36,471 nt of DNA from Alkalihalobacillus pseudalcaliphilus (GCA_001038565.1 LFJO01000004.1:34781-71251); one strand, 5' to 3'. Numbered from the stretch's first letter, positions 7,533 through 15,626 are shown. The notes: generated by a model from the sequence alone, not told the origin. Translations and numbers: made by a program.

Positions 7533-8239
7533 AAACGATATTAGTAACAGGTGGTACAAGGGGCATCGGTAGAGGTATAGTCGAATTTTTAGCTAATGCA
7601 GGTCACACGGTTCATTTCACATTTATGGGTAATGAAGAAGAAGCAAAAAAACTAAAAGAACAGTTTATTAATGTTATTCCACATCAAGCTGATGTTAGAG
7701 ATTATAAATTAGCCAATGAGTTAGTAGCGAAAATTGTAAAGGCACATGGGAGGATTGATTGTTTAATAAACAACGCAGGTATAAAAAACGATCGCTCTTT
7801 ACTATTCATGAATAAAAAAAGTTGGAATGACGTTATTGAAACTAATATGAATGGAACGTTTAATTATTCTAAACATGTAGCAAAAGTAATGATAAAGCAA
7901 AAAGAAGGTATCATCATTAATATTTCTTCCATTTCTGGCATGATGGGTATAGTTGGTCAGACCAATTATTCTGCATCTAAAGCAGGTATTATAGGATTCA
8001 CAAAATCTTTATCAAGAGAACTAGGGGAATATAACATCAGAGTAAATGCAGTTTGTCCGGGTTTTATTAAAACGGATTTGACTAAGGATTTAGATGAAGG
8101 AAACTTATCAGAAAACATCATATTAAAAAGGTTTGGTCATATTAATGATTTAACAGGTGTTATAGATTTTTTAATTGGTGAACAATCTTCATATATTACT
8201 GGACAAGCACTAGTAGTTGATGGCGGTTTAAAATTATAA
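7529..8239 (+). CDS. FabG-like 3-oxoacyl-ACP reductase (SDR)
   Basis: A classic short-chain dehydrogenase of 236 residues. It has the NADPH site TGGTRGIGRG at the N-terminus, NNAG in the middle, catalytic S134, Y147 and K151 (YSASK), and a C-terminal ITGQALVVDGG. The start codon overlaps the stop of the chain-length-factor-like gene. With the ketosynthase pair and the dehydratase it completes a ketoreduce-and-dehydrate cycle. It would reduce 3-oxoacyl-ACP to 3-hydroxyacyl-ACP. Confidence 0.93.
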   Translation: MKTILVTGGTRGIGRGIVEFLANAGHTVHFTFMGNEEEAKKLKEQFINVIPHQADVRDYKLANELVAKIVKAHGRIDCLINNAGIKNDRSLLFMNKKSWNDVIETNMNGTFNYSKHVAKVMIKQKEGIIINISSISGMMGIVGQTNYSASKAGIIGFTKSLSRELGEYNIRVNAVCPGFIKTDLTKDLDEGNLSENIILKRFGHINDLTGVIDFLIGEQSSYITGQALVVDGGLKL

Positions 8240-8656
8240 ATGGTGGTAAATGAGAAACCATATATGTCATTTGCTGATATTAAGTCGAGTTTAGTTACTT
8301 GTAATGAGGAAGAAAAAACGGAAATTCTTTATCAATTAATTATACAAGAAAGAAGAAAAACGAGTTTAGTAACAAAGAAATTCTTAAATATGTATATATT
8401 TTTTGTGATATGTCACCTTGAAACAAAGTCTCGATATCAAGGTATTGAGCATTATTGTAAGTTGATAAAAGATAATATTAATTCGTTCTCTAACATAGAA
8501 AAAGAAGATATATTCATTACATCTCATTATTTATATCAAAAATTTAAATACGATTATTTCTTTAAACATGAGCTAGAGGGGTTATTCGATGTATTCAATC
8601 GTGATTTTGAATTTAATATCTTTGAATTAGAAAGAGGTCTTCCTAAAACTGGATAA
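8240..8656 (+). CDS. Small protein of unknown function closing the operon
   Basis: I do not recognise this 138-residue protein. It begins immediately after the FabG-like stop (TAAATGG); an in-frame ATG at 8264 is an alternative start, and neither has a strong ribosome site, so coupled translation is likely. No signal peptide or clear membrane helix is seen; the protein is rich in Lys, Glu, Phe and Tyr with a probable all-helical make-up. It has two central cysteines (one in FFVICHLETK). Being the last gene before the terminator, it could be an immunity protein, an adaptor that guides the precursor, or a partner of the acyltransferase. None of these is shown by the sequence. Confidence 0.7.
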   Translation: MVVNEKPYMSFADIKSSLVTCNEEEKTEILYQLIIQERRKTSLVTKKFLNMYIFFVICHLETKSRYQGIEHYCKLIKDNINSFSNIEKEDIFITSHYLYQKFKYDYFFKHELEGLFDVFNRDFEFNIFELERGLPKTG

Positions 8657-8670
8657 TGAACCTCTTTTTT
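8631..8670 (+). terminator. Rho-independent terminator of the lipopeptide operon
   Basis: AAAGAGGT (8631-8638) and ACCTCTTT (8660-8667) form a perfect 8-bp stem continuing into a T run. The left arm lies inside the last codons of the operon's final gene, so the operon ends right at that gene. Confidence 0.8.
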
Positions 8671-8820
8671 TTATATCAGTAATTAGAAAGTAAATGGTCC
8701 GTTTTAATATGAATTAACAAAGTTTTTAAACATAAATTACGTGTTTCGATGTCATCATTACTAGTGGTGAGAATATCTTTTGGTCATGATTATTAAACCA
8801 AATTGCCTCGTTTGTAACAT

Positions 8821-8854
8821 AAGAAAGAGAGTTCTTTATTTTAAGAACCCTCTT
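8821..8854 (-). terminator. Terminator of the minus-strand BAAT-like gene
   Basis: Read on the minus strand, GAGGGTTCTT and AAGAACTCTC form a ten-pair stem with one G-U, followed by TTTCTT. It lies 24 bp beyond the stop of the 8878-10182 gene. The 150 bp between this and the preceding terminator show no gene. Confidence 0.75.
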
Positions 8855-8877
8855 GCTAGTTTACAGGATATGTTTAT

Positions 8878-10182
8878 TTAATCTTTCAGAAGGTGATCAC
8901 CTAAAAATGTAATTACCTCTTGCCATGATTGAACTGCGACACTTGCATTCACTTTTTTAGTGCCTCCAAAACTAAAAGTTAGTAAAGCATTGCCTTCCTC
9001 CGTAGTTTGTGGAAGGTTTGGTAAATTACTTGGGAAGGCCGAAAAATGTCCTGCTCCTTGGTGAATAATAAACTTATTTGTTTTCCTATATTCATGGTTT
9101 TTTAAATCTAATTTCATTCTTTCTATAAATATTTCAACGGGTTGAACATGATCATCTGTACCAGCTAATACCATAATAGGTGATTTAATTTCTTGAACAG
9201 GAATAGAGTAAAGTTTTATCTTCTCATTATCATTTAGATTATTCTTCATACCTTCTATATTTGAATAAGGCTTTCTAAGGATTAAATGTTTAAAAATGGT
9301 AAAAGTATCTTTAAACCCACTTTTTATAGGGTAATAGGGAAAGGGGACACCTTTATATGTCCAAGCTGGATTAGATGTAGGTTGAAAGTTATCTATGCCA
9401 GAAAAAATAATCGAACTTGGTGCAGATGCAATTACTGCCTTTAACTTAGGAAATTTAGAGGCATATAAAAGAGCAAGTTCTGCTCCTCTAGAATGACCAA
9501 TTATAGCTAGTTTCTCCTTATTAACATTAGGTTGGTTCTCCAAAAATACGAACGCATTATCTACATATTCAAGCGGTATATTTTGAATGCCTTTTGGTAA
9601 GCCCTCTTTCCCAAAGTAGGCTAGAGCTAAAACAAAATATCCTTTAGAAGCTAATAACGCAGCCGCAGATTCATGAACAGAAGCATCTGAGCCTCCTAAA
9701 ATAATTACTCCTGGTAATTCCTTTTCATTTTCAGGATAAAATCCAGTGCCCAAAAAGTCATGTTTAAAGTCTTTCTTTATTATTTTTTCACTAAAAAAAT
9801 ACCTTTCAAATGATTTACTAGCTAAAATATGGCCATCAAGGTCCTGAAGTTTTAATTCGAATTTTATAGGTTTCGATGATTGTTTATTAAACATGCGATT
9901 TTTCTTACCAGCATAAGACATGGACCATATCATCCCTAGATTATCAATGGATTCATAATCACCACTGATTGGTCCATTTGTTTCTAAATTAATTAAACCA
10001 GTCTTATCACTTTTAAATACAGCCTTTGATTTAAACTCCTTGTTATCGTCATCTTTTGTTTCTAAAGCTATCTCAAACTTTGTTTCTGGATGGCGAGTTT
10101 TAATTTGTACGTTGAACGGTTCCAATATACTTGCTCTTTCGTTTACAATAATTTCTATTTTTGAATTGTCTTTAATCTGCAT
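8878..10182 (-). CDS. BAAT/acyl-CoA thioesterase-like alpha/beta hydrolase, paralogue 1
   Basis: A 434-residue protein in two parts: an N-terminal beta-sandwich of about 130 residues as in acyl-CoA thioesterase/bile-acid-CoA amino acid N-acyltransferase proteins (with GPISGDYESID...MIWSM), and a C-terminal alpha/beta hydrolase. The triad is S231 (GHSRGAEL), D343 or D344 (AGTDDHV) and H379 (GAGHF). Bacterial members with serine are acyl thioesterases; those with cysteine transfer acyl to amino acids. Ribosome site AAAAGGGG. It runs towards the lipopeptide operon and has its own terminator, so co-regulation is not shown, though an acyl thioesterase next to a dedicated acyl synthase is suggestive. 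A paralogue lies at 35052-36326. Confidence 0.85.
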   Translation of the reverse strand: MQIKDNSKIEIIVNERASILEPFNVQIKTRHPETKFEIALETKDDDNKEFKSKAVFKSDKTGLINLETNGPISGDYESIDNLGMIWSMSYAGKKNRMFNKQSSKPIKFELKLQDLDGHILASKSFERYFFSEKIIKKDFKHDFLGTGFYPENEKELPGVIILGGSDASVHESAAALLASKGYFVLALAYFGKEGLPKGIQNIPLEYVDNAFVFLENQPNVNKEKLAIIGHSRGAELALLYASKFPKLKAVIASAPSSIIFSGIDNFQPTSNPAWTYKGVPFPYYPIKSGFKDTFTIFKHLILRKPYSNIEGMKNNLNDNEKIKLYSIPVQEIKSPIMVLAGTDDHVQPVEIFIERMKLDLKNHEYRKTNKFIIHQGAGHFSAFPSNLPNLPQTTEEGNALLTFSFGGTKKVNASVAVQSWQEVITFLGDHLLKD

Positions 10183-10432
10183 CTAAGCGCCCCTTTTAAA
10201 TACTCTCTGGTTATATACGTATTAAACAAGCGAAAGATTCAATTTATTTAAAACTAATCTACTTCAATATCATGTGCAGCTTTGCATACTACTTGAATAA
10301 GACATTTGAATCCCATTTTATCATGATGGCGTATAATGGAATGGCTTTGGAAATTAATGATTGATAATGTCGAATAAAGCTTCGTTGAATAGCTTCTTTT
10401 GATCGGTTACTTTATCTTCCTAAGGAAACTGA

Positions 10433-10825
10433 ACGTCTTGGGCCGAGCTAGGTTGTAAGACGATGAAGGTCGATACGCTTAGCCATCAAGCGTTAGGATT
10501 CTATCAAAAGCAGGCTTTGAGGTATTTAGTCAATAAGATGGGGTTGCTGAACAGTACAACAAGAATATCAAATCAACCAGAAATTTTTAATTTTTTGCCA
10601 GACTGGAAATTAACAAAAGAACAGAGGGTTGATTGGGTTACTAACTAAGAAATACTAGCCAATAAAGCGTTTCTTGATTCCGTTGTAACTACATCAAACA
10701 TAGATGTTCATTTATTAAAACTAGGGATATTTATTAAGGAAACAGAAGAATTTATTGGTTGGTGCTGTACAGTCGTGAAAGATGAAAGAAAATGTTGTTC
10801 CAGGAAAGTGGCGGTTGTTTATTAG
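10433..10825 (+). pseudogene. Fused remnants of two GNAT acetyltransferases
   Basis: The frame from 10433 gives AELGCKTMKVDTLSHQALGFYQKQ, the C-terminal hallmark of one GNAT type. The expected GFEVF continues at once in the +1 frame, so there is a frameshift near 10515. After about 10560 the frame gives QPEIFNFLPDWKLTKEQRVDWV, the N-terminal part of a different GNAT. It is broken by TAA at 10646-10648 and goes on as EILANKAFLDSVV... to EFIGWCC before ending at 10823-10825. Neither half has its missing end nearby. The ATG at 10463 lies inside the first remnant and has no ribosome site. The stretch 10183-10432 upstream shows nothing else I can identify. Confidence 0.75.
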
Positions 10826-10840
10826 AAAAGTCATAAAAAC

Positions 10841-10883
10841 AAAAAGTGATACCTATTAGTCATGATAATAGGTATCACTTTTT
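10841..10883. terminator. Strong bidirectional terminator
   Basis: A perfect 18-bp inverted repeat, AAAAAGTGATACCTATTA against TAATAGGTATCACTTTTT, with a 7-nt loop. It has A's on one side and T's on the other, so it can stop transcription from either side. It probably serves the minus-strand hydrolase gene ending at 10948. Confidence 0.9.
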
Positions 10884-10947
10884 TACTTCTATTTAGAAGA
10901 GTAAGTTAATCATTCTTTAATAGAGGTAACATTGAGTCATTCATAAA

Positions 10948-11805
10948 TTACCTTAAAAAATTATTGATCTCATCGAGAACGGCGTTAAGATTATCGACTA
11001 ACAGGGCATGACCAGCATTAATGGGGACATATTTAAATGGTTTACCGGCTAAAGTTAAATCCTTTATAATCTCAAGTGTCATTTGTTGGGAAGTTAATTG
11101 ATCATTCAAGCCCCAAATGATCAGAATAGGCATATTGATGTGTTTAATTTCACCAGTCCCCTCAACTAAACCATTTGATTGTGCACTAATGTTAAATATA
11201 TTCGCAGCATGAGCGGCATCGGCAATATTACGTTGTTGAATCGCACTTCTTAGGTATTTTTCATACCTTTTTTCACTTGGTTTATTTACTGAGTAAAGAA
11301 GATGATTCATTGCACCCTTAAATAATTCAGTATTTTCGTTTTCTTGAGCGTCCAACAGCATTCTTATACTAGGAGTGTTGTTGATAGCCTCTCTTGAATG
11401 GACTCTGTTATTTTTTTCGTCTAGAGCTGGATAACCTCGTGTAGACATCGAGGCAAGCAAGATTAATTTGTTCACATAATCTGGATATGTCGCTGCAAAC
11501 TGCATAGCAACTCCACCTCCGTTTGACCAACCAATTACATCTGCTTTCTTTATATCTAACTGTTCAGCAAATAGCTTTATATCATCTGCAAAATCTCTTA
11601 TGGAATTGATTGGCTGCTGGTAACTCGATTGACCATAACCTCGTAGATCAATCGCATACACTGTATACTTTGAATCCATATGTTCTATTAACAAATCCCA
11701 TTGGACCGATGAAGCCATATTCCCATGTATTAATAGAAGAATAAGGTCTCCACCTTCCCTCTTTTCATAAAAAATACTTTCTCCATTTTTTAATAAGACC
11801 TTCAT
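10948..11805 (-). CDS. Alpha/beta hydrolase
   Basis: A 285-residue hydrolase with the oxyanion motif LIHGN near residue 26, nucleophile S94 in GWSNGG, the acid in IWGLNDQL and the histidine in NAGHALLVDN, all in family order. I choose ATG 11805, which has AAAGGAG 8 nt upstream; an earlier in-frame ATG at 11856 lacks this. It lies 52 bp behind the EcsB-like gene and is probably cotranscribed with it. The substrate cannot be told. Related enzymes include esterases, haloperoxidase-like proteins and lactonases. Confidence 0.85.
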   Translation of the reverse strand: MKVLLKNGESIFYEKREGGDLILLLIHGNMASSVQWDLLIEHMDSKYTVYAIDLRGYGQSSYQQPINSIRDFADDIKLFAEQLDIKKADVIGWSNGGGVAMQFAATYPDYVNKLILLASMSTRGYPALDEKNNRVHSREAINNTPSIRMLLDAQENENTELFKGAMNHLLYSVNKPSEKRYEKYLRSAIQQRNIADAAHAANIFNISAQSNGLVEGTGEIKHINMPILIIWGLNDQLTSQQMTLEIIKDLTLAGKPFKYVPINAGHALLVDNLNAVLDEINNFLR

Positions 11806-11857
11806 AAGCACGCTCCTTTCCTCTATTAAAGGATATTCCTTGTAAGGTGAAACCAAG

Positions 11858-13060
11858 CTATTCGGGAAAGGTATTCCCTAAGACATTGACTTTCTTTGAT
11901 ATGAAAAAATAGACAAATCCATAAACAAATAAACATCCGATTACAAGATTGAATAAATTAGCAGTAAAAGTAAGCAAAAACATGGCGAAATATAGAAGAA
12001 AAAATTGCGTATATAGTATGAGCAAGACAAACTTTAAGAAAGAATCTTTGATCTGCGATTTGGAAATTGGATAAAGTAATACATTTTCTTTTAGTTCATG
12101 TTGTAAAGGAATTACTTGAAATCCAGTCATAAATAAAATGAGGAGATTAATGATCCAACCACTTGCTGGCATCGCATAATTAACAAATAGTCCAATGACA
12201 GTCAATCTTAAATAAAGGTAAAAGTAATCATTGTATCTAACAAATAAGTGTGAGTATAAATATACGAATGTATTACTCCGATTATGCGGGATACTCCTTC
12301 GCAGAAGCATTGTGAGTAATCGTCTACTCCGAAAAGAGCGTTTAAGATTAGGGACATCTATGAAAAAGTTAATAAATTTAAAATTTCTTAATAAAGCACT
12401 TTCTTCCTCATCTATTTGCCACTGCCAATTCAAATTTCTTTTTTTCCTTATAAAGTAAAGTAAATAGACGAAATTTATACTCATTAATATAAGGGCATAA
12501 AGCCACTCATTTTTAAACAAGAAATAACACATAAAACAGATGAGAAAAAACCTATTTAACCTATGTAACACAAGTTGTACATGGTTCGCTAACCATTGTT
12601 CAATCCATTTCATTAAAACGTTATAAGCAGCCATCCCTATTATAAAGCAAAGAAAAAGAAGATTTATATGTGTTGTGTGCAAAAATAGGGATACAAAAAA
12701 CGTGATGAAACCGACCAATTTAATCACATCAATCACAAAACTATATATAAGGGATTTAATAAAATAGGGCCTTAATCGCCATTCTAAGGGCAACAAAAAG
12801 TGTATATCTGCCCTTTTAACAAAAGTCCGTACTTTTGTCCGTATTAAAATAAAGCCTACAAATAATGATAAGATTACTTCAACAGATATTTGGGGAGGTA
12901 TCCACTGAAGAAATAAATGAAAATAATAAAGAAAGATACTACTAATGATCAGAAAAAAGTAAACAACATTTGCACCAATGATTGAATAGTATTTGAACAT
13001 CTTTTTATAAAATTCCTGAACCCTTAAACCCCATAATGTTTGTATATCCATTACACCCAT
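11858..13060 (-). CDS. EcsB-like ABC transporter membrane protein without its ATPase
   Basis: A 400-residue polytopic protein. The N-terminal region (LWGLRVQEFYKKMFKYYSI followed by long hydrophobic pairs) and the central KWIEQWLANH region resemble EcsB, the membrane part of the EcsAB exporter, which in Bacillus affects secretion and proteolysis of membrane peptides. About eight membrane segments can be counted. EcsA, the ATPase normally next to it, is absent; the neighbour is a hydrolase. Start choice is between ATG 13060 and ATG 13051; the ribosome-like GAAGG fits the second better. It could pair with an ATPase encoded elsewhere or be a diverged copy. Confidence 0.65.
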   Translation of the reverse strand: MGVMDIQTLWGLRVQEFYKKMFKYYSIIGANVVYFFLIISSIFLYYFHLFLQWIPPQISVEVILSLFVGFILIRTKVRTFVKRADIHFLLPLEWRLRPYFIKSLIYSFVIDVIKLVGFITFFVSLFLHTTHINLLFLCFIIGMAAYNVLMKWIEQWLANHVQLVLHRLNRFFLICFMCYFLFKNEWLYALILMSINFVYLLYFIRKKRNLNWQWQIDEEESALLRNFKFINFFIDVPNLKRSFRSRRLLTMLLRRSIPHNRSNTFVYLYSHLFVRYNDYFYLYLRLTVIGLFVNYAMPASGWIINLLILFMTGFQVIPLQHELKENVLLYPISKSQIKDSFLKFVLLILYTQFFLLYFAMFLLTFTANLFNLVIGCLFVYGFVYFFISKKVNVLGNTFPE

Positions 13061-13228
13061 ACCTTCATTGAATCATATCCTCATTTTATATCGAAGTTAA
13101 CAAAAATGTCCATTTTCCTTATTACATAAAGATACCACAAACTAACCTTTAAGTTCCCATATCTGCAATTTTTTTCATTTTATCTTTTAGGGAATGCATA
13201 TCTTCTAATCTGGCAACAGTGATGCTAA

Positions 13229-13303
13229 AAACGGGTTGCCTATGTGAAAGAAGGAGAAGCATCCTTTCTTGTAGAAGTTATTGAACTAAAAAGCTCAACA
13301 GGG
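13229..13303 (+). other. Possible coding scrap
   Basis: After a stop at 13226, the frame reads KRVAYVKEGEASFLVEVIELK and ends at TAA 13301-13303. It looks protein-like but has no start codon or ribosome site, and I cannot assign it. It may be the tail of a lost gene. The rest of 13061-13343 shows nothing definite. Confidence 0.3.
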
Positions 13304-13343
13304 TAAATAAAAAAAGCCATAACTTCAAGAAAGGGGCAATTAT

Positions 13344-13907
13344 ATGAATCCAATGTTAGTAGATGTTCCGTTACAATTAGAAACAGATAGATTATTCCTT
13401 CGAGCACCACTTCAAGCTACTGATGGCGATGTCGTATACCTAGCTGTCAGGGACTCAATTCATGAGCTAAAGCAATGGTTGAGTCTATTCCAAACAACGC
13501 CTACTTTAGAAGAAACAGAAATTCTCCTGAGAAAGGCTCATATCGATTTTTTGAAAAGGAAGAGCTTACGTTATCTTATTTTTCTTAAGGATACTAATGA
13601 ATTTATTGGAACTGCTAGCCTTCACGCAATTGATTGGGAGATTTCTAAGTGTGAGATTGGTTATTGGATGAACTCGCCATTTGCTGGTAATGGATATATG
13701 ACAGAAGCGGTTAAAGAGCTAATAGAACTAGGCTTTCAACAACTTAAATTTAGGAGGATAGGAATAAGATGTGAATCAACCAATTATAAAAGTCGTTCAA
13801 TCCCAGAGAGGCTTGGGTTTGAATTAGAAGGAACGCTAAGAAATGAAGATTTAACCGCAGACGGTAACAAGCTAACTGACATTTGTATTTACTCACTAAT
13901 AAAGTGA
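13344..13907 (+). CDS. RimJ/RimL-type GNAT N-acetyltransferase
   Basis: A 187-residue protein with the RimL layout: an N-terminal ETDRLFLRAP strand, EFIGTASLHAIDW in the middle, GYWMNSPFAGNGYMTEAV forming the acetyl-CoA loop, and NYKSRSIPERLGFELEGTLR near the end. ATG 13344 follows GAAAGGGG. Relatives acetylate the N-terminus of ribosomal proteins or small amines, using acetyl-CoA. It stands alone between gene remnants, so its substrate is unknown. Confidence 0.9.
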   Translation: MNPMLVDVPLQLETDRLFLRAPLQATDGDVVYLAVRDSIHELKQWLSLFQTTPTLEETEILLRKAHIDFLKRKSLRYLIFLKDTNEFIGTASLHAIDWEISKCEIGYWMNSPFAGNGYMTEAVKELIELGFQQLKFRRIGIRCESTNYKSRSIPERLGFELEGTLRNEDLTADGNKLTDICIYSLIK

Positions 13908-13930
13908 TAGTGTAAATGGAGGAAGCTAAC

Positions 13931-14285
13931 ATGGGCAAAGCTGCCTATCGGTTACTAAAAGGTCAGCTCCATATCCATAAAACCAACACGCAACAGTTGA
14001 GTAAGGAAGTTGATATTCGTCTGCCACATCTTTCAATAGAGCGACCATGACACCGCTTGACGATGTCGAGGCGAAAGGCTTCCTTGATGAACGGACAAGC
14101 AATAATCCATAGTCATGAGTGAAAGTAAATCCACATGCTTTACATCTTTGGCGAGGTACATCTAGTTCTTCGATTCAAAGAATACCAATGTGCCGAGCAT
14201 AGCCATGTCGAAAGAGGCGACATTTCTTTTCATGGCAGACCGTATCACCCTCACAAGTCGGACATATAATGGGTGGAGGTGAAAT
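13931..14285 (-). pseudogene. Broken transposase with zinc ribbon
   Basis: On the minus strand, from about 14285, the frame reads PPIICPTCEGDTVCHEKKC and then RLFRHGYARHIGIL. It meets TGA, and continues IEELDVPRQRCKACGFTFTHDYGLLL, then LLKDVADEYQLPYSTVACWFYGYGADLLV down to 13931. Two CxxC pairs form a zinc ribbon of the kind found at the N-terminus of ISL3-like and related transposases, followed by a helix-turn-helix-like stretch. The catalytic part is gone and no terminal repeats are seen, so this is an inactive remnant of an insertion element. Confidence 0.65.
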
Positions 14286-14462
14286 GTGGACTGGAAAAAC
14301 ATTATTATTGATAGTGAATACTATTGTATGGTTATTAATCCAATTTTTATTAGTGTAACCAATGTTTGGATGTTTATCTTGACTGTTAGACTTCTATTTT
14401 ATATGATTGATGAGAGATGTAAAAGAGAGGGGAATCTAGACTATATATGTGGAATACCTTGA
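14286..14462 (+). CDS. Possible small membrane protein (58 aa)
   Basis: A GTG at 14286 lies 6 nt after GGAGG (14275-14279) and opens 58 codons. The middle (NPIFISVTNVWMFILTVRLLFYMI) is hydrophobic and the tail is charged. In the overlapping frame an ATG at 14284 opens a 24-residue hydrophobic peptide (GKTLLLIVNTIVWLLIQFLLV). Either could be real, or both could be the product of one frameshifted gene. The strong ribosome site is the only positive evidence. I recognise neither. Confidence 0.3.
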   Translation: MDWKNIIIDSEYYCMVINPIFISVTNVWMFILTVRLLFYMIDERCKREGNLDYICGIP

Positions 14463-14651
14463 AATGATTCTTTAATTAGATGAAGACAATTCGGTCCTTA
14501 TTTGCTGAGGATACGTTTATTTGTCTATCTTAAATCATTCAAGGGATTTTATGGTGTGGACAATTCGATTCCTATTACCAGGCAGATACCTTTGAGTATG
14601 TGCTTTTTATTGATAGGTAAAAATACATCTCTATTAAAACTTACATAAAAT

Positions 14652-14663
14652 CCCTATATAGGG
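14652..14663. promoter_or_regulatory. Palindrome overlapping the APH-like ribosome site
   Basis: CCCTATATAGGG is a perfect 12-bp palindrome. Its right arm is part of the G run (14661-14667) serving as ribosome site for the gene at 14672. It could be an operator or an mRNA hairpin hiding the ribosome site, or chance. Nothing else is seen in 14463-14651. Confidence 0.3.
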
Positions 14664-14671
14664 GGGGTTTC

Positions 14672-15469
14672 ATGGACGATCAACATGAAAACGAAGAAAA
14701 ACTATCAGGTGGGAATGTCACCAATGTCTATCGGGTAGGAGATACTGTACGACGAGATATGAACGAAGATAGTCCAAAAATTCATAAGTTATTAAAGCAT
14801 TTAGAACACAAAGGCTTCAATTACGCACCGAGGTTTTTAGGAATGGATGAAAGGAATAGAGAAATTATATCATTCATTGAAGGAGAAACGGGTCATTATC
14901 CTTTAAAGAAATATATGTGGTCTAATGATGCTTTAACAGAGGTAGCAAAAATGCTGCGCCTCTATCATGATGCTGTGAGGGACTTCCCGTTCGAAGAAAA
15001 TTGGAAACCAATCGACCATACGCCTGAGCCAATTGAGGTGCTATGTCACAATGATTTCGCTGTTTATAATATTATATTTAACCATGAAAAGCCGGTAGGG
15101 ATTATTGATTTTGATCATGCTGCTCCTGGTCCTAGACTTTGGGATATAGCATATACTCTTTATACATGCGTTCCCTTAAGCAGACTTTGGCATACTGAAA
15201 CATTTGAAACGGTTTATTATGAGCCAACCAAAGATGCTGAGCGTATCAAACAAAGAGTTAAGTTATTTTTTGAATCCTATGGCATAGCTGGATTGGAAAC
15301 AGGTTTCTTAGAGATGGTCATACTAAGGCTTGAAGGATTATGTGAAACGATGCAAAGGAAAGCCAATGAAGGTAACCCGGCTTTTCAAAAGATGATCGAC
15401 AAGGGCGAACGCGATCATTATGCAAAGGAGATCGAGTTCATTCGGAAACATGGGGAAGACTGGATTTGA
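14672..15469 (+). CDS. APH-family phosphotransferase
   Basis: A 265-residue protein of the aminoglycoside phosphotransferase/choline kinase fold. The catalytic loop is HNDFAVYN (H126, D128, N133) and the metal-binding DFD (D146, D148) is in GIIDFDHAAPGP, followed by RLWDIAYTLY. The N-terminal lobe begins LSGGNVTNVYRVGDTVRR, as in many uncharacterised Bacillus homologues that phosphorylate unknown small molecules. ATG 14672 follows seven G's. Whether it gives antibiotic resistance cannot be judged from sequence. Confidence 0.85.
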   Translation: MDDQHENEEKLSGGNVTNVYRVGDTVRRDMNEDSPKIHKLLKHLEHKGFNYAPRFLGMDERNREIISFIEGETGHYPLKKYMWSNDALTEVAKMLRLYHDAVRDFPFEENWKPIDHTPEPIEVLCHNDFAVYNIIFNHEKPVGIIDFDHAAPGPRLWDIAYTLYTCVPLSRLWHTETFETVYYEPTKDAERIKQRVKLFFESYGIAGLETGFLEMVILRLEGLCETMQRKANEGNPAFQKMIDKGERDHYAKEIEFIRKHGEDWI

Positions 15470-15487
15470 AAGGTGAACAGAATGCCC

Positions 15488-15525
15488 TAGCGTTAAGCCT
15501 CTGAGGTTTAACGCTATTGTTTTAT
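15488..15525 (+). terminator. Terminator of the APH-like gene
   Basis: TAGCGTTAAGCCTC pairs with GAGGTTTAACGCTA (one G-U), a long hairpin with a tiny loop, followed by TTGTTTT. It lies about 20 bp after the stop. Confidence 0.85.
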
Positions 15526-15626
15526 ATATAGGTAGTACGACAAGAGTGGGTAAACTTGTCTAATGGTATAGGCTTAATATCTTTATTAATCGCTATATAA
15601 ACTATTACTTTTCCTCTACAAAATAA

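Noticed and set aside
12231-12458. Plus-strand 75-codon frame inside the EcsB-like gene
   Set aside because: Opposite-strand shadow of a real coding region.
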